DNA of 64,000 bases from Bradyrhizobium sp. LTSP885 (GCF_000938305.1 NZ_JYMT01000003.1:1-64000); one strand, 5' to 3'; shown: positions 1 through 8,200, counted from the first letter of the stretch. Numbers and translations: made by a program. Notes: generated from the letters alone by a model not told the origin.

Positions 1-8
1 CTCGCAAT

Positions 9-1056
9 TGTGCAAGTTCACTAATTCGCTGATTGAATGGGTTCAGTTTTGGTCGCAGCGAAGTCCTTTGGTGTCTGGCCGCCAAGGGCCTGATGAGGCC
101 TGTGGTTGTTGTAGTAGATCAGGTACTCGAAGAGTTCATTGGCGAAGTGATCGAGGTTATCGAAGGTTGCCCCATCGATGACGTCGTCGTCGAGGGTACG
201 CCAGAACCGTTCGATCTTGCCGTTGGTCTGCGGCCGATAGGGTCTGGTGTAGCGATGCTTGATGCCGAGTTCGAGGAGCATGGCTTCGAAGGGATGCTCT
301 TCACGGTTGTTTCGGGATGCGAACTCGGCGCCGTTGTCGGACATGATTTCGGCGAAGACCAGCCCATAGGTGACGTTGAGGGTGTTGATCATCTTCAGCG
401 TCCTGAACATGACCGGCAAGGCTTTCTTGGAGGTGATGACCTCGGCCCAGGCCAGGCGCGAGCAGCTGTCGATCAGGCTGACGATATAGGCCGTGGCCGG
501 GGGTGGCGCCAGGAACACGTCGCGTGGCAGCTGATGCAGATCGACATGGCCAAGTTCGCCGAGCTTGTCCTTGATAATGCGGCGTTTCTCCTCGCGCATC
601 GCCGGCGTGCGCCGGTTCAGATGATAGCGTTTCAGGACCCGGTAGATCGTCGACGGCGAGGGTAGCGTATCGCGCCGCTCGCGCAAGACAGCATGGATCT
701 CGTAGCGGTTCATCCCCCTCTGGCGGCAAGCAACGATCTCGGCCTCGATGCCTTCCGGTTCGCGCCGTTCCTTCCACTTCGGTCCGCGCCGCCGCGGCAA
801 GAGGTCGGCCTCCTCGCCGCTTTGCAAATAGCGGTTGTAACACTTCCGGAAGGTTTGCGAGCAGGTGCCGTGATGCCGATAAAAATCTCCGACCCGGCGG
901 AACGTTGCCGACCGCCCGGCTTTCACCGCCTCGTATTCCGGGATCAGGAACCGCCACTTCTGCAGGTAGTTCCGCTCAATCGTCCGGTCGTAGCTGTTGT
1001 CGCGCATCGAATCCTCCCGCAAGAGAATTCAATCAGCGAATTAGTGAACTTGCACA
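9..1056 (-). mobile_element. IS481-family insertion sequence
   Basis: A complete 1048-bp element. Perfect 30-bp terminal inverted repeats lie at 9-38 and 1027-1056 (outer ends TGTGCAAGTT and AACTTGCACA). They are flanked by a 5-bp direct repeat GCAAT at 4-8 and 1057-1061, which is the target-site duplication. The single gene inside fills nearly the whole element and its stop codon lies within the left inverted repeat. Intact ends, intact transposase and a clean duplication suggest a recent insertion. Removing the element and one GCAAT restores the arm of a palindromic repeat seen elsewhere in the window. Confidence 0.95.
21..1022 (-). CDS. IS481-family transposase (DDE)
   Basis: A 333-aa integrase-core transposase. 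An N-terminal helix-turn-helix region (about residues 35-135) is followed by an rve-type DDE catalytic core. The likely triad is D161 (HVDLHQL), D229 (SDNGAEF) and E271 (NGKIERF), with the typical C-terminal NNHRPHQALGG block near 305-315. The D229-E271 spacing is a little longer than the usual 35 residues because of a small insert around 235-245. No frameshift or internal stop is seen, so it is probably active. A start at residue 6 (also Met) is equally possible. Confidence 0.93.
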   Translation of the reverse strand: MREDSMRDNSYDRTIERNYLQKWRFLIPEYEAVKAGRSATFRRVGDFYRHHGTCSQTFRKCYNRYLQSGEEADLLPRRRGPKWKERREPEGIEAEIVACRQRGMNRYEIHAVLRERRDTLPSPSTIYRVLKRYHLNRRTPAMREEKRRIIKDKLGELGHVDLHQLPRDVFLAPPPATAYIVSLIDSCSRLAWAEVITSKKALPVMFRTLKMINTLNVTYGLVFAEIMSDNGAEFASRNNREEHPFEAMLLELGIKHRYTRPYRPQTNGKIERFWRTLDDDVIDGATFDNLDHFANELFEYLIYYNNHRPHQALGGQTPKDFAATKTEPIQSAN

Positions 1057-1168
1057 GCAATGACGGGTGAGGCAGGCTCTCTAGCCATTCAACGCAAGTC
1101 CCCGTCCTTGCCTCCGCCTAGATTTCAATGATCATCGGCGCGACTGATGACGTGGCGGGAGGACGACC

Positions 1169-2458
1169 ATGAATACGACAGCGACCGGGGATCTCGACAT
1201 CCCCGCCGACATCGCGGCCACCCTCGTCGATCCCGTGGCCTATGCCGACCACCGCATCCACGACAGCTATCGCTGGCTCCGCGCCAACAACCCGCTCGGC
1301 ATCGCGCGGCCCGAGCGGTTCGATCCGTTCTGGGTGGTGACCAAGCACGCCCATATCCAGGCCATCAGCCGGCAGAACGAGCTGTTCCACAATGCCGACC
1401 GCCCGACCACGCTGACCACGCAGGCGCTCGAGGAGCGGGTCCGCGAGATCACCGGCGGCCCCAATCTGGTGCGCACGCTGGTGCAGATGGACGCGCCCGA
1501 TCACCCGAAATATCGCGCGCTGACGCAGGGCTGGTTCATGCCGGCCAATCTCGGCAAGTTCGAAAGCCGCGTCCGCGAGATCGCGCGCGCCACGGTGCAG
1601 CGCATGCTCGACAAGGGCGGAGCCTGCGATTTCGTTGAGGACGTCGCGCTCGGCTATCCCCTGCATGTCATTATGGAGATCCTCGGCGTTCCCGAAGCGG
1701 ACGAGCCGCGGATGCTCAAGCTGACCCAGGAGCTGTTCGGCCCGCAGGATCCCGACACGGCGCGCAGCCGCGAGGCGCTGGGCGCGGAGCAGTTTTCCGC
1801 GATGATGCAGGCGGTGGTCGCTGACTTCTCGGCCTATTTCCGCGCCATCACCGAGGATCGCCGCCGCAATCCGCGTGAGGACCTCGCCACCGTCATCGCC
1901 AACGCGAAGATCGGCGGCGACTACATGCCTGAGCATGATGTCACCAGCTATTACATGATCGTCGCGACAGCGGGCCACGACACCACGTCGTCCTCGACAG
2001 CCGGCGCGATCTGGGCGTTGGCCGAAGACCCGGATCAGTTTGCCAGGGTCAAAGCCAATCCGGAATTGATCGCGGGCCTGGTCGACGAGGCGATTCGCTG
2101 GATGACGCCGGTCAAGCATTTCATGCGGTCGGCCACCGCGGATACGGAATTGGGCGGCCGCAGGATCGCGAAAGGCGACTGGCTGATGCTGTGCTACGCC
2201 TCAGGCAATCGCGACGAAGACGTGTTCGAGGATCCCGATCGCTTTCGCAGCGACCGCAGGCCCAACCGCCACGTCGCGTTCGGCTATGGCGCGCATCTTT
2301 GCCTCGGCCAGTATCTGGCCAAGCTCGAAATGCGTATCCTGTTCGAGGAGCTGCTGCCGCGGCTGAAGTCGCTGTCGCTCGACGGCGAGGTAAAGATGAC
2401 TCAGGCCACTTTTGTCAATGGCCCGAAGAGGCTTCCGATCCGGTTCGAGGTGAATTAA
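1169..2458 (+). CDS. Cytochrome P450
   Basis: A 429-aa soluble bacterial P450, usual length. The I-helix oxygen-activation motif AGHDTTSS is at 268-275, ExxR (EAIR) at 307-310, and the heme-binding loop FGYGAHLC ends in the axial Cys378. There is no membrane anchor or fused reductase, so it must borrow a ferredoxin system; none is in the window. A strong ribosome-binding site (GGAGGA) precedes the ATG. It stands alone between the IS element and a palindromic repeat. The convergent neighbour is an acyl-CoA ligase, so a terpenoid or aromatic catabolic role is possible, but the substrate cannot be read from sequence. Confidence 0.93.
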   Translation: MNTTATGDLDIPADIAATLVDPVAYADHRIHDSYRWLRANNPLGIARPERFDPFWVVTKHAHIQAISRQNELFHNADRPTTLTTQALEERVREITGGPNLVRTLVQMDAPDHPKYRALTQGWFMPANLGKFESRVREIARATVQRMLDKGGACDFVEDVALGYPLHVIMEILGVPEADEPRMLKLTQELFGPQDPDTARSREALGAEQFSAMMQAVVADFSAYFRAITEDRRRNPREDLATVIANAKIGGDYMPEHDVTSYYMIVATAGHDTTSSSTAGAIWALAEDPDQFARVKANPELIAGLVDEAIRWMTPVKHFMRSATADTELGGRRIAKGDWLMLCYASGNRDEDVFEDPDRFRSDRRPNRHVAFGYGAHLCLGQYLAKLEMRILFEELLPRLKSLSLDGEVKMTQATFVNGPKRLPIRFEVN

Positions 2459-2466
2459 GCCGTTCT

Positions 2467-2552
2467 CGTCATTGCGACGAGCGAAGCGACGAAGCAATCC
2501 ATCTTCCCGCGCGTGCGGAGCCATGGATTGCTTCGCTCCGCTCGCAATGACG
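2467..2552. repeat. Palindromic intergenic repeat, family A
   Basis: The left arm begins GTCATTGCGACGAGCGAAGC and the right arm ends GCTCCGCTCGCAATGAC. The arms are imperfect inverted copies around a short GC-rich centre. It lies between the convergent P450 and acyl-CoA ligase genes and may also stop transcription from both. Relatives occur at 37531-37648 and 41653-41685, and a copy interrupted by the IS element lies at the left window edge. Confidence 0.8.
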
Positions 2553-2563
2553 GGGAGAGGACT

Positions 2564-4144
2564 TCACTCCAGCATCTTGCGCAACTCCGCCTTCGCCACC
2601 TTCTCCAGGGTCGAGCGCGGCATCTCGTCGACGAAGCGGATTTCCCTGGGCAATTTGAAGTCGGCGAGCGCCGAGCGGCAGGCGGTCATGACATTGTCGT
2701 GCAGGTCGGCCGGCAATGCGGCAACGCCGGCCTGCGGGATGATGAAGACGACCGGCACCTCGTCCAGCATCGCGTGCTTCTTTGCGACCACCGCGGCCTC
2801 GCGCACTCCCGGTACTACCGCGATCACCTGCTCGATCTCGGAGGCCGCGACATTCTCGCCGCCGACCTTCAGCATGTCCTTGGCGCGGTCGCCGAATTTG
2901 AGGTAGCCGCGGTCAAGCAACGTGATGCGGTCGCCGGTGACGAAATAGCCGTGCTCGTCGAAGCTGTCGCGCGTCGCTTTCTCATTGTGCAGATATTCGG
3001 CAAACAGCGACAGGCCCGGAACGCCCTTGATCAGCAGGTTGCCGGTCTCGCCGACGCCGGTCGGTGTGCCGTCGTCGTTGGTGATGCGGATCTCGTATTC
3101 CGGCGCGGCACGGCCGATCGACATCGGCGTGTTGGGTTGGTCGATCTCACCTATGATGCCATGGGTGATGGTCTCGGTCATGCCCCACCAGCCGATGATC
3201 TTGACGCCGAACACCGCGAACGGCGGCGGATCGTTGACCGCGGTGCCCCAGAGCCGGAATTTGTGATCCCTGGGGACCTCGTGCTCGAGCAGTGCCTTCA
3301 TGCAGAACGGGATGGTCGAGGTCCAGGTGCAGCCATGCTCCAGCGCCACCGGCCAGAAGCGGCTGGCCGAGAAACGCGGCTGGATCACGCAGGATCCACC
3401 GACCCACAGTGATGCCAGCATCGAATAGGCCAGCGCGTTGGTGTGGAACAGCGGCAGATAGGTCTGGTGCACGTCGGACGCGTGCAGGTCCTGGTGCGCG
3501 GCGTTGATCTTGGCGCCCCACAACGCGTTGGCATGCGTCCACAGCACTGCCTTCGGTCGCGACGTCGTGCCGGACGTATATTGCACGCTGCAGGGTGCGA
3601 GCGGATCGGTCGCGCGGCGCGGCCGGTCGGCGCTATCGGCAAACAGTGAGTCAAAGCTGTCGCCGCGCGACGGCGCCTGCACGGGCGTTTGCCCTGCGTC
3701 ATGCGAGGTCACGGCGATCCAGCGCAGCCCCTTGCAGTGGGCTGATATCAGCTCGGCATAGGCCGGCTGGGTGATCGCGGCCACGGCGCCGCAATGGCCG
3801 GCGAAATACTCGATCTCGGCCGCGGCCGAGCGGGTGTTGGTGGTAACCGCGATGGCGCCGAGCTCGACGCAGGCAAACCACGACAGCACAGCCTCGATGC
3901 AATTGTCGAGATGGATCAGGACGTAGTCGCCCTGCCTGATGCCACGCTTGGCAAGTCCGGCCGCCAGCGCGCCGACCCGCTCATGGAATTCGCCGTAGGA
4001 CCAGCGCCGCGCCGGTGCATCGAACGGCGCCCAGATCAGGAACGGATGAGCGCGGCGCACCTCGGCGCGCATCCGGAGCAGCCACGGCACGTCGAGCCCG
4101 GCGAACGGTCCCACGATGCCGGGCGCGGCCTTCGAATTGGTCAT
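2564..4144 (-). CDS. AMP-dependent acyl-CoA synthetase/ligase
   Basis: A 526-aa ANL-superfamily enzyme that activates a carboxylate to the acyl-adenylate and then the CoA thioester. The P-loop motif YTSGTTSRPKAV is at 189-200, GWWGMTET at 318-325, GYFVTGD at 399-405, and the hinge region GDRAKDMLKVGGENV at 418-432. The C-terminal catalytic lysine is probably K515 in STLEKVAKAELR, where Glu replaces the usual Gly. It belongs to the CaiC/FadD-like group; the substrate is not evident. GGAGGA sits just before the ATG. A VOC protein gene follows upstream on the same strand, 94 bp away, so the two may be co-transcribed. Confidence 0.9.
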   Translation of the reverse strand: MTNSKAAPGIVGPFAGLDVPWLLRMRAEVRRAHPFLIWAPFDAPARRWSYGEFHERVGALAAGLAKRGIRQGDYVLIHLDNCIEAVLSWFACVELGAIAVTTNTRSAAAEIEYFAGHCGAVAAITQPAYAELISAHCKGLRWIAVTSHDAGQTPVQAPSRGDSFDSLFADSADRPRRATDPLAPCSVQYTSGTTSRPKAVLWTHANALWGAKINAAHQDLHASDVHQTYLPLFHTNALAYSMLASLWVGGSCVIQPRFSASRFWPVALEHGCTWTSTIPFCMKALLEHEVPRDHKFRLWGTAVNDPPPFAVFGVKIIGWWGMTETITHGIIGEIDQPNTPMSIGRAAPEYEIRITNDDGTPTGVGETGNLLIKGVPGLSLFAEYLHNEKATRDSFDEHGYFVTGDRITLLDRGYLKFGDRAKDMLKVGGENVAASEIEQVIAVVPGVREAAVVAKKHAMLDEVPVVFIIPQAGVAALPADLHDNVMTACRSALADFKLPREIRFVDEMPRSTLEKVAKAELRKMLE

Positions 4145-4238
4145 GTGTCCTCCCGCGCAGCTTCAGCGGCTGCTTGCTTGTTGTCGGGAGCCTTTGTGCC
4201 ATCGGATCGCGCGGCGGGCAAATGCCACGCGTCAGCAA

Positions 4239-4649
4239 TCAGTCCGCATACGACGAAATCTCGATCAGACTCCCGTCCGGATCGCGGCAATAGACCGAGC
4301 GCAGCGTGCCGCGGGCGCCCTGCTTGGCCACCGGGCCTTCCTCGATCGCCACGCCATGGGCCTTCAGATGCGCAACGACCTCATCTGGCGTGCTCGAGGT
4401 CAGGAAGCAGAGATCGTCGCTGCCGGCCATCTCGTGATCGGCGGTGAACCACTCGACCTTGTCGGCATCGCGCGGCCGCACATTGATCTTCTGATTGCCG
4501 AACACCAGCGAGGTGCGCGGCGTCTTGCCTGCGCCAGGATCGAACACCTTCACCTCCATGCCGAGGATCGTGCTGTACCAGGCAACCGAGCGCGCGACGT
4601 CGGCGACATTGATCACGAGATGGTCGAGCGCATTCACCTCGACAGCCAT
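4239..4649 (-). CDS. VOC (glyoxalase/dioxygenase fold) protein
   Basis: A 136-aa protein with two beta-alpha-beta-beta-beta modules. It opens with LDHLVINVADVARSVAWY and ends with RDPDGSLIEI, the pattern of glyoxalase/bleomycin-resistance/extradiol-dioxygenase relatives. H10 and E130 are plausible metal ligands. It lies upstream of the acyl-CoA ligase on the same strand. An AAAGGA ribosome site precedes the ATG. The enzymatic role is unknown; a detoxification or isomerase function is as likely as ring cleavage. Confidence 0.85.
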   Translation of the reverse strand: MAVEVNALDHLVINVADVARSVAWYSTILGMEVKVFDPGAGKTPRTSLVFGNQKINVRPRDADKVEWFTADHEMAGSDDLCFLTSSTPDEVVAHLKAHGVAIEEGPVAKQGARGTLRSVYCRDPDGSLIEISSYAD

Positions 4650-4668
4650 GATCGATCCTTTCGGTCCA

Positions 4669-4751
4669 GAGCGTTTTCAAGCGAAGCCTGCCCCGCACTT
4701 GATGCGGGGTGGACACCGGTTCGCGTGAAGAAAACGCGTCAAACAAGAATT
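4669..4751. repeat. Dispersed intergenic repeat, family B (long form)
   Basis: The element starts AGAGCGTTTTCAAGCGAAG and continues into ACCGGTTCGCGTGAAGAAAA and ACGCGTCAAACAAGAAT. It matches the element at 30724-30827. This copy carries an extra hairpin (CCCCGCA, loop CTTGA, TGCGGGG) that is absent from the other. It lies between the divergent VOC and solute-binding protein genes. Confidence 0.75.
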
Positions 4752-4886
4752 CAGCTTAGCCTTTCGTCGCGGTCGGCTGCGCATGTGTCGCACTGGCCGC
4801 AACAGGCTTTGTTTGTTAAAACGCCGGCGCGCGCAATTCAACAGCAACGGGCAGGGGGCAAACCTGCCGCATCGGGAGCAAACTTC

Positions 4887-5858
4887 ATGATTTCACGCCG
4901 CACTGCGCTGGGCCTGATGGGGTCGGGGATTTCGACATTCGCGATCGGCCGCGCGTCAGCAGCCGATTACCCGGCGCGGCCGGTGCGCTGGATCGTCGGC
5001 TATCCGCCGGGCGGCGCCACTGACATCATTGCGCGCCTGATCGGGCAGCGGCTGTCGGAGAAGCTCGGGCAGCAATTCGTGATCGAGAACAAGCCGGGCG
5101 CCGGCAACAATATCGGCACCGAAGCTGCCGTCAACGCCGAGCCCGACGGCTATACCGTGTTGCTGGTCAATCCGGCCAATTACATCAACGCTTCGCTCTA
5201 CACGAATTTGAAGTTCAATTTCGTGCGCGACGTCGCGCCGATCGCCTCCTTCAACCGCGTGCCGAACGTGATGACGGTCGCCAAGGATGTGCCGGCCAAG
5301 ACCGTCGCCGAGTTCATCGACTATGTGAAGGCCAATCCCGGCAAGGTGAACATGGCCTCTTCCGGCAACGGCACCTCGGTGCATCTCTCCGGCGAGATGT
5401 TCATGTCGATGACCGGCTGCAAGATGCAGCACGTGCCGTATCGCGGCGCGGCGCCCGCGATCACCGACATGCTCGGTGGCCAGGTGCAGGTGATCTTCGA
5501 CAACATGCCCTCGATCATCCAGCACATCCGCGCCGGCTCGCTGCGCGCGCTCGGCGTGACGACGTCGGAACGCTCGTCGCAACTTCCTGACGTGCCGGCC
5601 ATTGGCGAGACTGTGAAGGGCTATGAGGCGAGCGCGCTGTTCGGCATGGGGGCGCCGAAGAACACGCCGAAGGAGTTCATCACCAAGCTGAACACCGAGA
5701 TTAACGCCGTGCTCACCGAGCCCGACATGAGGAAGCGCCTGGTCGAGCTTGGCGGCGATTCCTTGATCCAGACGCCGGAGGCGTTCGGCAACGATATCAA
5801 GGCCGAGACCGACAAGTGGAAGAAGGTGGTCGAATTCGCCGGACTCAAGGTCGAATAG
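4887..5858 (+). CDS. TctC/Bug-family tripartite tricarboxylate transporter substrate-binding protein
   Basis: A 323-aa periplasmic binding protein. The N-terminus MISRRTALGLMGSG has a twin-arginine-like signal with cleavage expected after ASAAD near residue 25. The mature part begins YPARPVRWIVGYPPGGATD, the family hallmark, and contains the ligand-pocket stretch NKPGAGNNIGTE. The start at 4887 was chosen because it yields the signal peptide and follows GGGAGCA; the open frame extends further upstream without homology. No TctA or TctB membrane partner is adjacent, which is common for this greatly expanded family. The substrate is unknown. Confidence 0.92.
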   Translation: MISRRTALGLMGSGISTFAIGRASAADYPARPVRWIVGYPPGGATDIIARLIGQRLSEKLGQQFVIENKPGAGNNIGTEAAVNAEPDGYTVLLVNPANYINASLYTNLKFNFVRDVAPIASFNRVPNVMTVAKDVPAKTVAEFIDYVKANPGKVNMASSGNGTSVHLSGEMFMSMTGCKMQHVPYRGAAPAITDMLGGQVQVIFDNMPSIIQHIRAGSLRALGVTTSERSSQLPDVPAIGETVKGYEASALFGMGAPKNTPKEFITKLNTEINAVLTEPDMRKRLVELGGDSLIQTPEAFGNDIKAETDKWKKVVEFAGLKVE

Positions 5859-5882
5859 GCTACGGTCCCGCACGTGATCGTG

Positions 5883-5904
5883 ATGCCGCGAGATGATGCG
5901 GCAT
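5883..5904 (+). terminator. Possible hairpin terminator after the solute-binding protein gene
   Basis: A seven-base-pair stem (ATGCCGC / GCGGCAT) closes an 8-nt loop 24 bp after the stop codon. There is no run of T after it, so this is weak support. Confidence 0.35.
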
Positions 5905-6004
5905 TGCTCGAATCCGCCGACAGCGGAATAAAACGTCACACCGGAAACTTTACCTCGCGTGCTGCGCTATCTGTTGCGGCGCCGTGAGAGCGGGAGATTC
6001 GATC

Positions 6005-6298
6005 ATGCGTCTATCGCGACTGGCAGTGCTCGCATTGGGGGCGATGATGCTCACCGGCGTCGCCAACATCGCTCCCGCTTCGGCCGATCCCAATGATTAT
6101 CCGTGGTGCGCGCAAGGCCCGAGCTGGGGTTATCCCGGTGAATGCATGTATCAAACCTTTGAACAATGCGAGGCAAGCGTGTCCGGCCAGTACCTCGCCT
6201 GCGGGGAAAACCCTCGCTTCCTGTTTCGCGAGCAGTCCCAGTTTCAGTCCCTGCCGCAACCGCATCGGCGACGACACCGACACGTCCATCGGCACTAA
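6005..6298 (+). CDS. DUF3551 secreted small protein
   Basis: A 97-aa protein with a signal peptide (MRLSRLAVLALGAMMLTGVA, cleaved near ASA at about 28). The mature domain reads YPWCAQGP, then GECMYQTFEQCEASVSG and CGENPRF, the cysteine pattern of DUF3551, a family abundant in Bradyrhizobium and of unknown role. The basic tail RRRHRHVHRH is His/Arg rich. The start was chosen at the ATG that begins the signal peptide; an upstream in-frame start adds seven residues without gain. Confidence 0.85.
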   Translation: MRLSRLAVLALGAMMLTGVANIAPASADPNDYPWCAQGPSWGYPGECMYQTFEQCEASVSGQYLACGENPRFLFREQSQFQSLPQPHRRRHRHVHRH

Positions 6299-6349
6299 GT
6301 GCGTGAATCTCTGATTCCGTGGCATTGACGCGATCGTGAAGTCGCGGCC

Positions 6350-6394
6350 TTGACGCCACACGGTTTGCGCCTATACTAAACCTTATGGTTAAGT
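6350..6394 (+). promoter_or_regulatory. Sigma70-type promoter with operator-like palindrome over the arsR start codon
   Basis: TTGACG (6350-6355) and TATACT (6372-6377) are separated by 16 bp. The predicted transcription start falls at about 6384-6385, on the ATG of the next gene. An imperfect palindrome, ACTAAACC-TTAT-GGTTAAGT (6375-6394, arms match in 7 of 8 positions), covers the end of the -10 box and the start codon. This fits autorepression by the ArsR protein and a leaderless message. Confidence 0.65.
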
Positions 6395-6840
6395 ATTTGG
6401 ACGAGACGCTGGACCGCACCTTCGCGGCGCTCTGCGACCCGACCCGCCGGGCCCTTCTGGCTCGGCTCGGTGAGCAGGAGAGCCTGTCGGTGAGCGAGCT
6501 TGCCCAGCCATTTGCGATCTCGTTACCCGCAATCATGAAGCATCTCGACGTGCTTTCGGATGCCGGCCTGGTCGCGCGCGAAAAGACTGGCCGCACGGTG
6601 GCGTGCCGGCTCACCGCCCGGCCGATGGAGCAGGCGATGAACTGGCTCAATCACTATGCGCAATTCTGGTCCGACAATCTCGACCGCCTTGCCGCCTTTG
6701 TGGAGGACGACCCATGGTCAACAAATCTGCCGTCGCAGCCGACGCCGGCCTCGCCGCGCGCCCAAGCCTCACCCTCACGCGGCGGCTCCGCGCGCGGCCG
6801 GAAAAGGTCTACGCCGCGTGGGCCGATCCGGAAAACCTAG
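6385..6840 (+). CDS. ArsR-family winged-helix repressor
   Basis: A metal-independent type of ArsR/SmtB regulator. DRTFAALCDPTRRALLARL opens the winged helix; SVSELAQPFAISLPAIMKHLDVLSDAGLV is the recognition helix region, followed by the wing EKTGRTVACRL. There are no cysteine metal ligands. Such genes are usually paired with AHSA1/SRPBCC proteins, as here. The recognisable domain ends near residue 112 (FVEDDPW). The frame then runs on for about 40 Pro/Ser/Arg-rich residues inside the next gene, giving 151 aa instead of the usual 105-115. No leader or ribosome site is visible before the ATG. Confidence 0.88.
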   Translation: MVKYLDETLDRTFAALCDPTRRALLARLGEQESLSVSELAQPFAISLPAIMKHLDVLSDAGLVAREKTGRTVACRLTARPMEQAMNWLNHYAQFWSDNLDRLAAFVEDDPWSTNLPSQPTPASPRAQASPSRGGSARGRKRSTPRGPIRKT

Positions 6841-7187
6841 TGCAGTGGTTCGGGCCCGGGCAGGTCAAGCCCGGCTCGGCGCGTGCGGAACTCGATGTCC
6901 GCGTCGGCGGACGTTACCGCATCAGCTTCACCGGCTCGAACGGCGAACATCACGAGGTCGGTGGCGTCTATCGCGAGGTGGTGCCGAACGAGCGGCTGGT
7001 GTTCAGCTGGGCCTGGCATTCGACGCCGGAACGCGAGTCGCTGGTCACGGTGTCGATCAAGCCTGATGCCGGCGGCACGCTGCTCACTTTCCATCACGCC
7101 CAGTTCGTTGATGAGACCGCCCGTGACAACCACGAGCGCGGCTGGACCGAGTTCCTCGGCAATCTTGAAAGCTTCGTCGACGCCTGA
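6714..7187 (+). CDS. SRPBCC / AHSA1-like ligand-binding protein
   Basis: A 157-aa START-like fold protein. The AHSA1 signature appears as LTRRLRARPEKVYAAWADPENLVQWFGP near residues 20-48, with VGGRYRI and the C-terminal GWTEFLGNLESFV helix. It probably binds a small hydrophobic ligand; the substrate is unknown. Its start lies 127 bp inside the arsR frame, so the two are probably translationally coupled. It is followed after 18 bp by the DUF899 gene. Confidence 0.88.
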   Translation: MVNKSAVAADAGLAARPSLTLTRRLRARPEKVYAAWADPENLVQWFGPGQVKPGSARAELDVRVGGRYRISFTGSNGEHHEVGGVYREVVPNERLVFSWAWHSTPERESLVTVSIKPDAGGTLLTFHHAQFVDETARDNHERGWTEFLGNLESFVDA

Positions 7188-7205
7188 ATACGGAAGGGGC
7201 ATACC

Positions 7206-7940
7206 ATGCAACCGCACAAGATCGTCTCGCGCGAGGAGTGGGTCGCGGCCCGGACAGACCTGATGGTCCGTGAGAAGGAGCTCACTCAGGCCCGTGAAGC
7301 GCTGAGCCGCGACCGCCGCGAGCTTCCCTGGGTCAAGGTCGACAAGGACTATGTCTTTGACGGGCCCAAAGGCGAGATCACCCTCGGCGAATTGTTCAAG
7401 GGCCGGCCGCAGCTCGTCGTGCAGCACATCATGTTCGCGCCGGAATGGGACGCGGCCTGCAAGCACTGTTCGTTCTGGGCCGACGGTCTCGATCGCACGG
7501 TGGCGCATCTCGCCGCGCGCGATACCACGATGGCCGCGATCTCGCGCGCGCCGCTGGCGAAGCTCGAGGCGTTCAAGAGGCGGATGGACTGGACCTTCGA
7601 CTGGGTCTCATCGGGGAATAACGAGTTCAACTACGATTACGCCGTCTCGTTTACCCGTGAGCAAATGGACAAGGGCGAAGCGCGCTACAACTTCGGAACC
7701 ACGCCGCCGTATGGCGACGAGTTGCCCGGCATCAGCGTGTTCTATCGCGACGAGACCGGTGACGTCTTCCACACCTATTCGACCTTTGCACGCGGCCTCG
7801 ACATGATGAACGCCGCCTACCAATATCTCGACCTGACGCCGCTCGGGCGCCACGAAGAGGGGCTGCCCTATCCGATGGATTGGGTAAGACTGCGGGACCA
7901 GTATCAACCGGCGCTGGTTCCGGCATCCTGCTGTCACTGA
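7206..7940 (+). CDS. DUF899 thioredoxin-fold protein
   Basis: A 244-aa cytosolic protein. It begins HKIVSREEWVAARTDLMVRE and contains LPWVKVDKDYVFDG and the region around EWDAACKHCSFWADG, which in DUF899 proteins corresponds to the thioredoxin-like active-site region with CxxC (C89-x-x-C92 by my count). The C-terminus PLGRHEEGLPYPMDWVRLRD is also typical. It is the third gene of the ArsR-SRPBCC operon. Function is not established; a redox or dehalogenation-type role has been guessed for relatives. Confidence 0.85.
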   Translation: MQPHKIVSREEWVAARTDLMVREKELTQAREALSRDRRELPWVKVDKDYVFDGPKGEITLGELFKGRPQLVVQHIMFAPEWDAACKHCSFWADGLDRTVAHLAARDTTMAAISRAPLAKLEAFKRRMDWTFDWVSSGNNEFNYDYAVSFTREQMDKGEARYNFGTTPPYGDELPGISVFYRDETGDVFHTYSTFARGLDMMNAAYQYLDLTPLGRHEEGLPYPMDWVRLRDQYQPALVPASCCH

Positions 7941-7969
7941 CGCCATCTTAAGCGGCTTGTGACTTGCTC

Positions 7970-8054
7970 CGTCGTTCCGGGATGGTCCGAAGGACCAGAC
8001 CTCAGATGCGCAATTGCGCATCGGGGAACCTCGTGCATCGCCCCGGAATGACGG
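7970..8054. repeat. Palindromic intergenic repeat, family C
   Basis: The left arm CGTCGTTCCGGG and right arm CCCCGGAATGACGG enclose a second inverted pair around GATGCGCAATTGCGCATC. It has the architecture of a large cruciform or REP-like unit. It lies after the DUF899 stop codon, where it may act as a terminator. Confidence 0.65.
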
Positions 8055-8146
8055 ATGCTAACACTGCACGCGGCGGCGCGCCTTCTGCAGTTTTTGTGCA
8101 GTAACCCATCGTTAATCATCTTGATCGGCGCGTGGCGCGCTGCTGC

Positions 8147-8188
8147 TTGCTTTCACTTGGCGATCCCGTATACTTTGCAATACAAAGT
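8147..8188 (+). promoter_or_regulatory. Promoter with ACTTTG-N5-CAAAGT operator before the UppS-paralogue operon
   Basis: TTGCTT (8147-8152) and TATACT (8169-8174) are spaced by 16 bp. A perfect inverted repeat ACTTTG-CAATA-CAAAGT (8172-8188) overlaps the -10 box and the expected transcription start. The same 6-5-6 palindrome recurs at 9210-9226. A repressor binding here would block the promoter directly; the winged-helix protein encoded in the operon is the obvious candidate. Confidence 0.7.
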
Positions 8189-8200
8189 TCGGGCGAAAAA

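Noticed and set aside
4116..4886. N-terminal extension of the solute-binding protein frame
   Set aside because: The extra 257 codons are antisense to the VOC gene and would bury the export signal.
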